The notes beneath the pieces are model-generated. The model ran no database searches. It was not told the DNA's origin and saw nothing but the letters and a program-made list of their open reading frames with translations. This document shows positions 7,903 to 16,179 of a DNA stretch of 23,280 bases, piece after piece. Source of the stretch: Actinomycetales bacterium (GTDB lineage: Bacteria; Actinomycetota; Actinomycetes; Actinomycetales; Dermatophilaceae). The stretch is taken from contig JADJVX010000010.1 of assembly GCA_016710385.1 (NCBI GenBank), forward strand, positions 1 to 23,280, in the 5' to 3' direction. Made by a program: the position numbers and the translations under genes. Position 1 is the stretch's first letter. Each line of letters starts with the position of its first letter.

Positions 7903-8482
7903 TCAGCAGCAGCCGCCGGTCGACCCGCAGCACGAGTCGGCCGCGACGACCGGCAGCAGCTGCAGAGAGCCGGGCGTGGCGGAACCGGGCGTGAGCGAGC
8001 CCAGCGTGAGCGAGCCCTGCGTCGCCAGAGCGTGGGCTAGCTGGGAGTCGTCGTCTGGGGTGAAATCCACGTCAGCGCAGCAACCCGTGGCGGCCGCCTC
8101 CTCGGGGAGTGCAACACAGCTCGTCGGGCTGGTCACCTGAGGTCTCGACCGGGGCGTCGGCAGCCGCGAGACCGGCATACCGGGAAAGCGTCGCGCGGGA
8201 GAGGTAGCTGCCCGTGCCGACGGTGACGCCGTCGACGAGGGTGAGCGGCAGGCCGGCCGACCCAGCGACCTTGAGGTAGTCGCGCACGAGCGGGTTGGCC
8301 GCGAACTCGCTCGGATCGATGGCGAGGTTGTAGCGCAGGATGTCGACGCCGCGTCCGCGCAGATGGTCGAGGTCGGCGGTGAACTGGACCAGGGCCTGGT
8401 CGAGCTCGGGCCCGCAGACCCCGGTGGCGCAGCACAGCGCAGGCTCGTAGACCCGGATGACGGGGGCTGATGTGGCGGACAT
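7903..8482 (-). CDS. arsD: Arsenic metallochaperone ArsD (frameshifted)
   Basis: Carries trivalent arsenic to ArsA and acts as a weak repressor. It starts at ATG 8482 behind GAAGGG. The N-terminus VIRVYEPALCCATGVCGPE contains the metal-binding Cys17, Cys18 and Cys23, equivalent to Cys12/13/18 of the plasmid R773 protein. The thioredoxin-like core follows (LAIDPSEFAANPLVRDYL, GLPLTLVDG). A G run at 8104-8107 holds one extra base; correcting it joins ELCCTPEE to the Cys-rich tail with TGCC and the terminal CCGSTGGCC. These vicinal Cys pairs resemble Cys112/113 and Cys119/120 of R773. First gene of the leftward operon, 34 bp before arsA, divergent from arsR. Confidence 0.9.
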
Positions 8483-8551
8483 AGGCGGCCCTTCGCTGGG
8501 TGGTGAGCGACACGGCATACATCGACGGTCGTCTATGCCAATCCAACTGAA

Positions 8552-8573
8552 CATATGGACACTTGTCAATGTG
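8552..8573. promoter_or_regulatory. Candidate ArsR operator in the divergent ars promoter
   Basis: Imperfect 22-bp dyad centred between 8562 and 8563. The core GACA-CT-TGTC (8558-8567) is flanked by CAtAT / ATgTG, with 8 of 11 positions pairing. It lies in the 109-bp gap between the arsD and arsR starts, an AT-richer patch, and about 19 bp before the arsR start, where an ArsR dimer would block transcription until arsenite binds. Location and symmetry are seen; binding is inferred. Confidence 0.55.
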
Positions 8574-8578
8574 ATCAC

Positions 8579-8584
8579 TAGCAT
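8579..8584 (+). promoter_or_regulatory. Putative -10 element, leaderless arsR transcript
   Basis: TAGCAT lies 7 nt before the arsR GTG at 8592, with no ribosome binding site between them. The pls gene has the same hexamer 8 nt before its start. This spacing implies transcription beginning at or next to the start codon. Confidence 0.45.
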
Positions 8585-8591
8585 CGGTGCC

Positions 8592-8984
8592 GTGACAACC
8601 GCCCCGCTTACCCTCCCGGCCACGGGACCGGACGTCGACATCTGTTGCGAAGGCGCCGACTGCGCGCTCATCCCGGACGTGGAGGCGACCGAGTTGGCCG
8701 AGGTCTTCAAGGCGCTCGCCGACCCCACCCGGGTCCGACTGCTGGACCATCTGTCTCGGAGCGTGAGCGGCACGGCCTGCGCGTGTCACCTGCCCGAATC
8801 GCTCGGCATCAGCCAGCCGACGCTGTCCTTCCACATGAAGAAGCTGCACGACGCCGGCCTGGTCACCCGCGAGAAGCGCGGACGCTGGGTGCACTGGACG
8901 GTGCGGCCGGAGGCGCTGGCGCGGGCGGTGGCCTACCTCGGGTTGCCGGCACACGGCATACCGGCTGGGGGTGCGTGTTGTTGA
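8592..8984 (+). CDS. arsR: ArsR-family arsenic-sensing repressor
   Basis: Winged-helix repressor released from DNA by arsenite. GTG 8592 is preferred over ATG 8535 because the operator and -10 lie between them, giving 130 residues. The core LAEVFKALADPTRVRLLDHL and recognition helix ESLGISQPTLSFHMKKLHDAGL are typical. Three cysteine clusters are visible: Cys18-Cys19 (DICCEGADC, as in the Corynebacterium glutamicum type of site), Cys63/Cys65 (ACACHL, as in the E. coli CVC type), and a terminal Cys pair preceded by HGIPAGG. It shares a divergent promoter with arsD and overlaps acr3, so both directions are probably under its control. The gene is intact. Part of the C-terminal tail comes from the CGGCATAC motif at 8955. 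Confidence 0.93.
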   Translation: MTTAPLTLPATGPDVDICCEGADCALIPDVEATELAEVFKALADPTRVRLLDHLSRSVSGTACACHLPESLGISQPTLSFHMKKLHDAGLVTREKRGRWVHWTVRPEALARAVAYLGLPAHGIPAGGACC

Positions 8985-10069
8985 GCACCCCGGCGTCGAC
9001 CACGACGACGGCGGTCGCGGCGCGGCTGTCCACGCTGGACCGGTTCCTGCCGGCGTGGATCCTGCTGGCCATGGTCGCCGGGCTACTGCTGGGGCGACTC
9101 GTCCCCGGGCTCAATGCGGCGCTGGATGCCGTGAAGATCGGGCAGGTGTCCTTGCCGATCGCCATCGGGCTGCTCGTCATGATGTATCCGGTGCTGGCCA
9201 AGGTGCGCTATGCCGAGACCGATCGAGTGACCCGCGACCACCGGCTCATGGCGCTGTCGCTGGTGCTCAACTGGGTGGTGGGGCCGGCGCTGATGTTCGG
9301 TCTGGCCTGGGCCTTCTTGCCCGATCTGCCGGAATATCGCACCGGACTCATCATCGTCGGGCTCGCGCGGTGCATCGCCATGGTGCTCATCTGGAACGAC
9401 CTCGCCTGCGGCGATCGCGAGGCCGCCGCCGTGCTCGTGGCGATCAACTCGGTGTTCCAGGTGGTGGCCTTCGCGGCGCTGGGGTGGTTCTACCTGCAGG
9501 TGCTGCCCGGCTGGCTGGGGTTGTCGACGACGAGCGTGTCGTTCTCGGTGGTCGCCGTATCATTAAAAAAGCTGGTCTTCCTCGGGATCCCCCTGGCTGC
9601 GGGGTTCCTCACCCGGGTGGTCGGTGAGCGGACCCGCGGGAGGGAATGGTACGAAGGCGTGCTGCTGCCGCGGATCGGGCCGTGGGCGCTCTATGGCTTG
9701 CTGTTCACCATCGTCATCCTCTTTGCGCTGCAAGGAGATGCGATCACGTCTCGGCCCTGGGACGTCGCGCGCATCGCGGTCCCGCTGGTCGCCTACTTCG
9801 CGGTGATGTTCGGCAGCTCACTGCTTGCATCGAGAGCGTTGGGGCTGTCTTACGCGCGGTCGGCGACGGTGGCCTTCACAGCTGCGGGCAACAACTTCGA
9901 GCTGGCGATCGCCGTGGCCATCGGCACCTTCGGGGTGACCTCCGGGCAGGCGCTCGCCGGGGTGGTCGGCCCGCTCATCGAGGTGCCAGTTCTCGTCGCG
10001 CTGGTTTACGCCAGCCTGTATGCCGCGCCGCGCCTGTTCCCCGGCGACCCGAGCGTGCCCTCCCGCTGA
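8981..10069 (+). CDS. acr3: Arsenite efflux transporter, ACR3 family
   Basis: Integral membrane permease that expels arsenite, alone or energised by ArsA. The start TTG 8981 gives MSTPAS and a TTGA overlap with the arsR stop; GTG 8975 is the alternative. About ten hydrophobic segments are visible, beginning FLPAWILLAMVAGLLLGRL. The family hallmark RCIAMVLIWNDLACGDREA carries the conserved Cys (residue 131, equivalent to Cys129 of studied ACR3 proteins). NNFELAIAVAIGTFG carries the conserved Glu (residue 307). The length of 362 residues is usual. The gene is intact despite an A run (9565-9570) in a GC-rich gene. Translational coupling to arsR places both under arsenite control. Confidence 0.93.
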   Translation: MSTPASTTTTAVAARLSTLDRFLPAWILLAMVAGLLLGRLVPGLNAALDAVKIGQVSLPIAIGLLVMMYPVLAKVRYAETDRVTRDHRLMALSLVLNWVVGPALMFGLAWAFLPDLPEYRTGLIIVGLARCIAMVLIWNDLACGDREAAAVLVAINSVFQVVAFAALGWFYLQVLPGWLGLSTTSVSFSVVAVSLKKLVFLGIPLAAGFLTRVVGERTRGREWYEGVLLPRIGPWALYGLLFTIVILFALQGDAITSRPWDVARIAVPLVAYFAVMFGSSLLASRALGLSYARSATVAFTAAGNNFELAIAVAIGTFGVTSGQALAGVVGPLIEVPVLVALVYASLYAAPRLFPGDPSVPSR

Positions 10070-10221
10070 AAGGTCTCTGGACCTCGCGCTGACTGGGCGC
10101 CGACGTCAACCAGCCCTGCGGAGCCAGCAGTCGGCCCTTCCGAACCCGCCAGTCGTGGAGGTGGAGTTCGCGGTCAACAGGCGAGGCGACGCGCCGGTCG
10201 GGCGGCATAGCATCGGGTCCC
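10070..10221 (+). promoter_or_regulatory. Spacer with leaderless-type promoter for pls
   Basis: About 150 bp between acr3 and the Pls/PosA gene. TAGCAT at 10208-10213 lies 8 nt before the ATG at 10222, and the following bases CGG match the arsR promoter arrangement. No ribosome binding site is seen. A short AGGTC/GACCT hairpin just after the acr3 stop (10072-10085) is too weak to call a terminator. Confidence 0.4.
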
Positions 10222-13200
10222 ATGGACGGCCAGCCCTCTCCCCCGACCTCGCCGCTGCTGCGTGGTCATCTGGCCCCGCCGCCGCGGACTCTCGTCGACA
10301 TCTTCAGAGCGACGGTGCAGCGCCACCCTGATGTGCCGGCCCTCGACAACGGCGCGACGAGCCTCACCTACGCGGAGTTCGATGAGGCAGCCTCCGACGT
10401 GGCCGAGCAGCTGATCTCAGTCGGCGTCGGCCCCGGCGCCAAGGTCGGCGTGCGAGTCAGGTCCGGCACGGTCGACCTCTACGTCGCGATCATGGCCATC
10501 CTGTTGGCCGGCGGCGCGTATGTCCCCGTCGACGCCGACGACCCCGACGAGCGGGCGCGCACCGTTTTCGACGAGGCTGCCGTCACCGCCATCGTCGGCA
10601 ACGACCTCGTCATCACGGTGCCCGAGCCGAGGGCCACCCAGAGCCTCGACGCCCCGATGGGCGACGTTGCCGCGGCGTCGCGGGACGGCATACCGGGCGG
10701 TGGTGCGACGTCCCATTCCGCTGCAGCAGCGCAAGCGTCTCCGACGCCCGTGACACCGCCCCCGGATCCAGATCGGGAGCCGGCGCCGGAGGACGACGCG
10801 TGGGTCATCTTCACCTCGGGTTCGACCGGCAAACCCAAGGGGGTCGCCGTCACCCACCGCAATGCCGCCGCCTTCGTCGACGCCGAGTCGCGAATGTTCC
10901 TGCAGGACAAGCCGATCGGACCCCACGATCGCGTCATGGCTGGTCTGTCGGTGGCGTTCGACGCCTCGTGTGAGGAGATGTGGCTCGCCTGGCGCTACGG
11001 CGCCTGCCTGGTGCCCGCCCCGCGCGCCTTGGTGCGCAGCGGCGTCGACCTGGGACCGTGGCTGGTCGCCAACGAAGTCACCGTCGTCTCCACGGTGCCG
11101 ACCCTCGTCGCGCTCTGGCCCACCGAGGCTCTGGCCCGGGTGCGGCTGCTCATCATGGGCGGCGAGGCCTGTCCGCCCGAGCTCGCGGCGCGGCTGGCCA
11201 TCCCGGCCCGCGAGGTCTGGAACACCTACGGCCCCACCGAAGCCACCGTCGTCGCGTGCGGCGCGCAACTCACCGGCGCAGGCCCGGTGCGCATCGGGTT
11301 GCCCCTGGACGGCTGGGATCTCGCCGTGGTGGACAGCGAGGGTATGCCGGTCGGTCCCGGCCAGTCCAGGGGAGTTGATCATCGGCGGAGTCGGGCTGGC
11401 GCGTTACCTCGATCCGATCAAGGACGCCGAGAAATACGCCCCGATGCCCACGCTCGGCTGGGAGCGGGCCTATCGCAGCGGCGATCTCGTGGTCAGCGAC
11501 GAGGCCGGACTGCTGTTTCAGGGGCGGGCCGATGACCAGGTCAAGGTCGGCGGGCGACGCATCGAACTCGGCGAGATCGACAGCGCGCTGCTGCGCCTGC
11601 CCGGGGTGACCGGGGCTGCGGCGGCGGTCCGGGCGACCGCGTCAGGGACCAAGATCATCGTCGGTTACGTCACCGTCGAGCCCGCGACGCCCTCGACGCC
11701 CTCGACGCCCTCGACGCCCGCAGCCTCGGCAGTGACCGGTGCCGCGCAAGGAGACCACCCGGCATACCGTGGCGGTTTCGACCCGGCCGTCGCCCTCGCC
11801 CAGCTCAGGGGTGAGATGCCGGCCGCGATGGTGCCGCGCCTGGCCGTGGTCGACACCTTGCCCACCCGCACATCCGGCAAGATCGACCGGGACGCGCTCC
11901 CGTGGCCGCTCACGCTTGCCGGCGGCGACCAGGGTCCGGCGCTGCAACTAGAGGGCACCCAGGCGTGGGTGCGCGACCTGTGGGTCGAGGTGCTCGGGGC
12001 TGACCCCACCGATGTGCACGACGACTTCTTCGACCTGGGCGGCAGCAGCCTCGCGTCGGCCGAACTCGTCTCGCGGCTGCGGGAACGTTTCCCCTCGACG
12101 ACCGTCGCCGACCTCTACGACCACCCGCACCTCGACGACCTCGCGGCCCACCTCGATGCGATGAAGTCCGCCGATGCGCAGCTCAACGAGACCGTCCACC
12201 CGGTGCCGGTCAAGACCCAGGCGGGCCAGCTCATCGCCCAGCTGCCGCTGCGCACCATCGCCGCCGCCCGCTGGTTGGTCTGGCTCTCCGTCGCTGCAGC
12301 CATCGCTCGCAGCTGGCTGGGTCTGGACTGGCTGCCGACCCTCCCCTGGCCGGTCACGGTCCTCGGCGCCCTGACCCCTGCTCACTCCGCCCGGCCGCAT
12401 GGTGCTCGCCGCGGCCGGTGCCCGCATCGTCCTGGCCGGGATCACCCCCGGCGACTACCCACGTGGTGGCAAGGTCCACCTGCGGGTGTGGCTCGCCGAA
12501 CGGCTCGCCGACGAGCTCGGCGCCGCCAACATCTCCGGCGCGGCGCTGGTGCGGTGGTATGCCAAGCTGCTCGGGGCGCACATCGGCGCGGGCGCCGAAC
12601 TTCACTCGCTGCCACCCGTCACCGGACATCTGCACCTCGGCAAGGGCTCGGCCGTCGGCACCGAGGTCGACCTCACCGGCCACTGGATCGACGGCGCCAC
12701 CCTGCACCTCGGCGCGATCCGCGTCGGCAAGAACGCCCGCATCGGCGCCCGCAGCACCCTCGCCCCCGGCTGCCGCATCGGTGCGGGAGCCGAAATCGCG
12801 CCCGGGTCAGCAGTTTTCGGCCGGGTGCCGCCGGGTGCGCTGTGGTCGGGTGCACCGGCGCGCCCCACCGGTGGCTCGCCCAGCGCGTGGCACCGACAGC
12901 CCGCGCCGACCCGGCCGCTGTGGCGTGCAGGGTATGCCGGCTCGAGCCTGGTGATCGCGGCCCTGCCGATCCTGGCCATCGCGGCCGGTGCGGCGGCCGT
13001 ATCCCCAGCCCTGCGGCATTCCGGGTCGTGGTCCGAGCTGGCCGTTGCCGCCCTCAGCTGGCTGCCCGCGGCGACCGTCGTCGGCGTGCTCACCCCTCGC
13101 CGGGCTCGTCCTCGCGCTGACCCGCCTGGCCGGGCGGTCGGTCGCCGAAGGCCGCCATCCCGTCGACAGCGCGCCGGCGTGGGCCGCGTGGACGACGATC

Positions 13201-14363
13201 CGGCTGCTCGACGAGGCCCGCACCTGGCTGTTCCCGATCTACTCCAGCGGCCTCACTCGGCCTGGTTGCGCGCCCTCGGGGCTCGGATCGGCGCCGACGT
13301 GGAGGCCTCGACGGTGCTGCTCATCCCCAAGCTCTCGTGGGTCAACGACGGGGCCTTCCTCGCCGACGACACCTTGCTCGGCGGCTACGAGCTCGGTGGT
13401 GGCTGGCTGCGCACCGAGCGAGTCAAGGTCGGCAAACATGCCTTCCTCGGCAACTCCGGGATGACCGCGCCCGGCCGCCGAATCCGCCGTGACTCGTTGG
13501 TCGCCGTGCTCTCGGCCGCCCCGACGACGCGTGCCAAGGCGGGCGTCTCGTGGCTCGGCTCGCCTCCAGAACCATTGCGCCGCACCACGGTCGACGCCGA
13601 CTCGGCGCGCACCTTCGCCCCGCCGAGGCGGCTCAAGGTGGCTCGCGCTCTGGTCGAGTTCGCCCGGATCGTCCCGGTCGTGCTCGGCATGGCGCTGTAT
13701 GCCGTCGCCGCCCTCACCCTGCTGGCCCTCGCCGACCGCTCGTGGTGGCTCGCGCTGCTGCTCGGCGGCCTGGTTCTCATGACTGTCGGCATGGTCGCCG
13801 CCGGCGTCACGAGCATCGCCAAGTGGGTCCTGGTCGGCCGCCTCAAGGCCACCGAGCATCCGTTGTGGAGTTCCTTCGTGTGGCGCAACGAGCTGGCGGA
13901 CACCTTCGTCGAGGTCATGGCTGCGCCGTGGTTCGCCCGCGCCACAGTCGGCACCCCAGCCCTCAACTGGTGGCAGCGCACCATGGGCGCGCGCATCGGC
14001 CGCGGCGTGTGGTGCGACACCTATTGGCTGCCCGAAGCCGACCTGGTGACTCTGCGCGACGGCGCCACCGTCAACCGCGGGTGCGTCGTGCAGACCCACC
14101 TCTTCCACGACCGGGTGCTATCGATGGACCACGTCACCCTCGGTGCCGGCGCCACCCTCGGCCCCAACGGCGTCGTCCTGCCCGCCGCCGTCATCGGCCG
14201 GCACGCGACCGTTGGCCCGGCCTCGCTGGTCATGCGCGGTGAACAGGTGCCCGAACGCTCCCGGTGGATCGGCAACCCGATCGGGCCGTGGCACGGCATA
14301 CCGGATGCCGTAGTGTCGGCCGCTGCCCCGGAAGCCGCCGACGAAACCGAGCCCACCGCGTGA
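10222..14363 (+). CDS. Pls/PosA-family non-ribosomal peptide synthetase (four frameshifts)
   Basis: Membrane-bound single-module synthetase of about 1380 residues, with the architecture of epsilon-poly-L-lysine synthetase. Adenylation domain: GGAYVPVDADDPDE, IFTSGSTGKPKGVAVTHRN, FDASCEEMWLAW, NTYGPTEAT, YRSGDLV, VKVGGRRIELGEID, RTSGKIDRDALP. Thiolation domain: DDFFDLGGSSLASAELV (Ser carries phosphopantetheine). Then comes a membrane region with paired hydrophobic helices and three tandem soluble segments bearing hexapeptide-like repeats (IRVGKNARIGARST, VKVGKHAFLGN, HVTLGAGATLGPNGV). No condensation or thioesterase domain is present, as in Pls. Frame breaks at 11366-11372, 12375-12378 (C run), 13093-13096 (C run) and 13258-13261 are each repaired by one base. 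Product unknown; in Pls the membrane domain links one amino acid iteratively. It overlaps the M1 peptidase by GTGA. Confidence 0.9.
11690..11716 (+). repeat. 9-bp tandem repeat in the adenylation-thiolation region of pls
   Basis: CCCTCGACG is repeated three times (11690-11716), encoding TPS units. It is part of a low-complexity insertion in the C-terminal adenylation subdomain that also holds a CGGCATAC copy at 11760-11767 (read as HPAYRG). Confidence 0.85.
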
Positions 14364-15676
14364 AGAACCTCCGCCACCAGGATCCCTACCTGCCGGGGCA
14401 CGGCGACCGCCGGTATGCCGTGCGGCATTACGACCTCGACCTGCAGGTCGCCGTCGTCGGCAACCACCTCACGGGCACCGCGCGCCTGGACATCGAGGCG
14501 CGCACCGAGCTCGACACCGTCGAACTCGACCTGCGCGGGCTCAGCGTGCGCAAGGTGCTCGTCGGCGGCAAGACCGCCCCACGCTGGCGGCACCGCAGCG
14601 GGCGGTTGGCCGTCGCGCTGCCGGCCAAACTCAAGGCTGGCCAATCCACGACGATCGAGGTCGGGTATGCCGGCAACCCGCGCCCCGTGCCCGGCATCCA
14701 CGGCGCCGCCGGATGGGAGGAGCTCAGCGACGGGGTGACCGTGGCCTCCCAGCCGCAGGGCGCGCCGTCGTGGTATCCGTGCAACGACTACCCCGGCGAC
14801 AAGGCGAGCTATCGGGTGCGGGTCGCGGCCGACCAGGCCTATCGGGTCATCGGCAATGGCGTGCTCAAGGACACCGAGCGGCGCTCCAGCCGCACGGTCT
14901 GGACCTACGACCAGCGCGAACCCATGGCGACCTACCTCGCCACCCTGCAAATCGGCCGGTATGCCGTGCTCGACCTGCCGGGGCGCGGCAAGGGCGGACC
15001 TCTGGTCGAGGTCTACTACCCGGCGCGCAAGAAGACAGGCGTCGTCAAAACCTTTGCGCGGCAACGGGAAATGGTGGACGTCTTCTCCCGGCTCTTCGGG
15101 CCCTACCCCTATCCGGTCTATCGGGCGGTCGTCACCGACGACGACCTGGAGATCCCACTCGAGGCCCAGACCTTGACGATCTTCGGGCTCAATCACCTCG
15201 AACCCAGTTGGGAGAACGAGCGATTGGTGGCCCACGAGCTGGCCCACCAATGGTTCGGCAACTCGCTCACCGCCACCCGCTGGCAGGACATCTGGCTGCA
15301 CGAGGGGTTTGCCTGCTATTCGGAGTGGCTGTGGTCGGAACACATCGGGCGGGCCTCGGCTGCTCGAGCGGCCCGCGTGCATTGGGACAAGATCGACAAG
15401 CTGCCCAAGGATCTCGTGTTGGCCGCGCCGGGGTCGCGGCTGATGTTCGACGACCGGATCTACAAGCGGGGGGCGCTCACGCTGCACGCGCTGCGGGTCA
15501 AGCTGGGCGACAAGGTCTTCTTCGAGATGCTCCGAGCGTGGACCAAGGCCCGCGCCCACAAGGGCGTCGACACCGAGCGGTTCATCTCGCACGCGGAGGG
15601 CTTCGCCAAACGTTCGTTGGCGCCGTTCTTCGACAAGTGGCTGTGGCGCAAGTCCTTGCCCGACCTGCCCAGCTGA
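14360..15676 (+). CDS. M1-family zinc metallopeptidase
   Basis: Gluzincin aminopeptidase of 438 residues, starting at GTG 14360 inside the pls stop (GTGA overlap). The N-terminal beta domain runs from RRYAVRHYDLDLQV to SWYPCNDYPGDKASYR. The catalytic site is HELAH (292-296) with Glu315 in WLHEGFACYSEW, the HEXXH-X18-E zinc site. The tyrosine typical of the family is in IYKRGALTLHALR. The GAMEN exopeptidase motif is replaced by IPLEAQTLTIFG, a form seen in short bacterial M1 proteins. There is no signal peptide or membrane segment, so it is probably cytoplasmic. Intact, and it carries three CGGCATAC motifs. Coupling to pls suggests it processes, recycles or detoxifies the polymer, as the zinc aminopeptidase Pld does for epsilon-poly-lysine in Streptomyces albulus. 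That functional link is inference. Confidence 0.92.
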   Translation: MKNLRHQDPYLPGHGDRRYAVRHYDLDLQVAVVGNHLTGTARLDIEARTELDTVELDLRGLSVRKVLVGGKTAPRWRHRSGRLAVALPAKLKAGQSTTIEVGYAGNPRPVPGIHGAAGWEELSDGVTVASQPQGAPSWYPCNDYPGDKASYRVRVAADQAYRVIGNGVLKDTERRSSRTVWTYDQREPMATYLATLQIGRYAVLDLPGRGKGGPLVEVYYPARKKTGVVKTFARQREMVDVFSRLFGPYPYPVYRAVVTDDDLEIPLEAQTLTIFGLNHLEPSWENERLVAHELAHQWFGNSLTATRWQDIWLHEGFACYSEWLWSEHIGRASAARAARVHWDKIDKLPKDLVLAAPGSRLMFDDRIYKRGALTLHALRVKLGDKVFFEMLRAWTKARAHKGVDTERFISHAEGFAKRSLAPFFDKWLWRKSLPDLPS

Positions 15677-15693
15677 TGGGAGGGGGCATCAGC
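15672..15693 (+). terminator. Stem-loop at the end of the pls-M1 operon
   Basis: GCTGATG (15672-15678) and CATCAGC (15687-15693) form a perfect 7-bp stem with an 8-nt GGAGGGGG loop, starting inside the M1 stop region. No T tract follows, so it is a possible terminator or 3' end stabiliser only. Confidence 0.45.
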
Positions 15694-15755
15694 CATCCAA
15701 TAGGGCCAGCGTGGGGTCCCTCGCCGTGTCGCAGGGCCGGTAACCGCAGAGACCG

Positions 15756-15761
15756 TAGGCT
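15756..15761 (+). promoter_or_regulatory. Putative -10 element upstream of the small ORF at 15768
   Basis: TAGGCT is followed by 6 nt and then ATG 15768, the same TAGnnT-start spacing seen before arsR, pls, the FAH gene and the thioesterase gene. It suggests a leaderless transcript. Confidence 0.35.
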
Positions 15762-15767
15762 CAGTCC

Positions 15768-15985
15768 ATGGGCAGACGAACAACTCCTTCGGGAACCGGG
15801 CCCGTGATACCTCGGCCGAGCTCACACCACAGGAGGCGGTCCAAGCCTTGCGAGGTACGGCACTTCTGCGAGCTGCAGCAGCCCATCCCCGCTATCGTCA
15901 CCTGATCAAGGTCTTGCCCATGAGCCTGAAACCGTATGGGCAGTCGTTCGGTTGCAGTCCTAAGTCTGAGTCCCTTCCTGTATAA
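15768..15985 (+). CDS. Small hypothetical protein (apparently frameshifted)
   Basis: Possible protein of about 72 residues, not recognised. ATG 15768 is well placed behind a TAGGCT promoter element, but its own frame gives 45 arginine-rich residues that look non-coding. One base inserted near 15775 moves it into a frame reading NNSFGNRARDTSAELTPQEA, then VQALRGTALLRAAAAHPRYR and HLIKVLPMSLKPYGQSFG, to a TAA at 15983-15985. That segment has a helical, protein-like composition. It precedes another small ORF on the same strand. Evidence is composition and promoter position only. Confidence 0.35.
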
Positions 15986-16008
15986 CCACAAAGCAAGAGG
16001 CTGGCGTC

Positions 16009-16179
16009 ATGATCGATTCGCACGATAAGAATTCCATCGCGTCTGAGTCGCAGGAGCAGATGCGACCGCCGCCTCGCAGATCCAATACCCTTCCCCCCAC
16101 ACAGAGTCAAATCCAGAGGCGCCTAAACGAGCGGCGACGAGCCACCCTTCTGCGAGATCTTCTAGACGTTCTCGCCTGA
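16009..16179 (+). CDS. Small hypothetical protein, 56 residues
   Basis: Short ORF from ATG 16009 to TGA 16177-16179 with an AGAGG site about 10 nt upstream. The N-terminal half is polar and disordered-looking (MIDSHDKNSIASESQEQM, then a PPPRR segment). The C-terminal half is a basic amphipathic helix (QIQRRLNERRRATLLRDLLD). It lies 23 bp after the previous small ORF and its last 18 bp overlap, tail to tail, the end of the SIR2-like gene on the other strand. Lower GC than the flanking core genes. No family recognised. It could be an independent small protein or part of the SIR2 island. Confidence 0.45.
   Translation: MIDSHDKNSIASESQEQMRPPPRRSNTLPPTQSQIQRRLNERRRATLLRDLLDVLA

Noticed and set aside
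9565..9570. A6 run in acr3 as a transcriptional slippage site
   Set aside because: The reading frame is intact through it (SLKKL) and the family sequence continues, so there is no need for slippage.
11690..13261. Programmed ribosomal frameshifting in the Pls gene
   Set aside because: Four separate breaks in both directions, at plain C/G runs without shared slippery sequences, occur in a window where most long genes show the same problem; sequence error is simpler.
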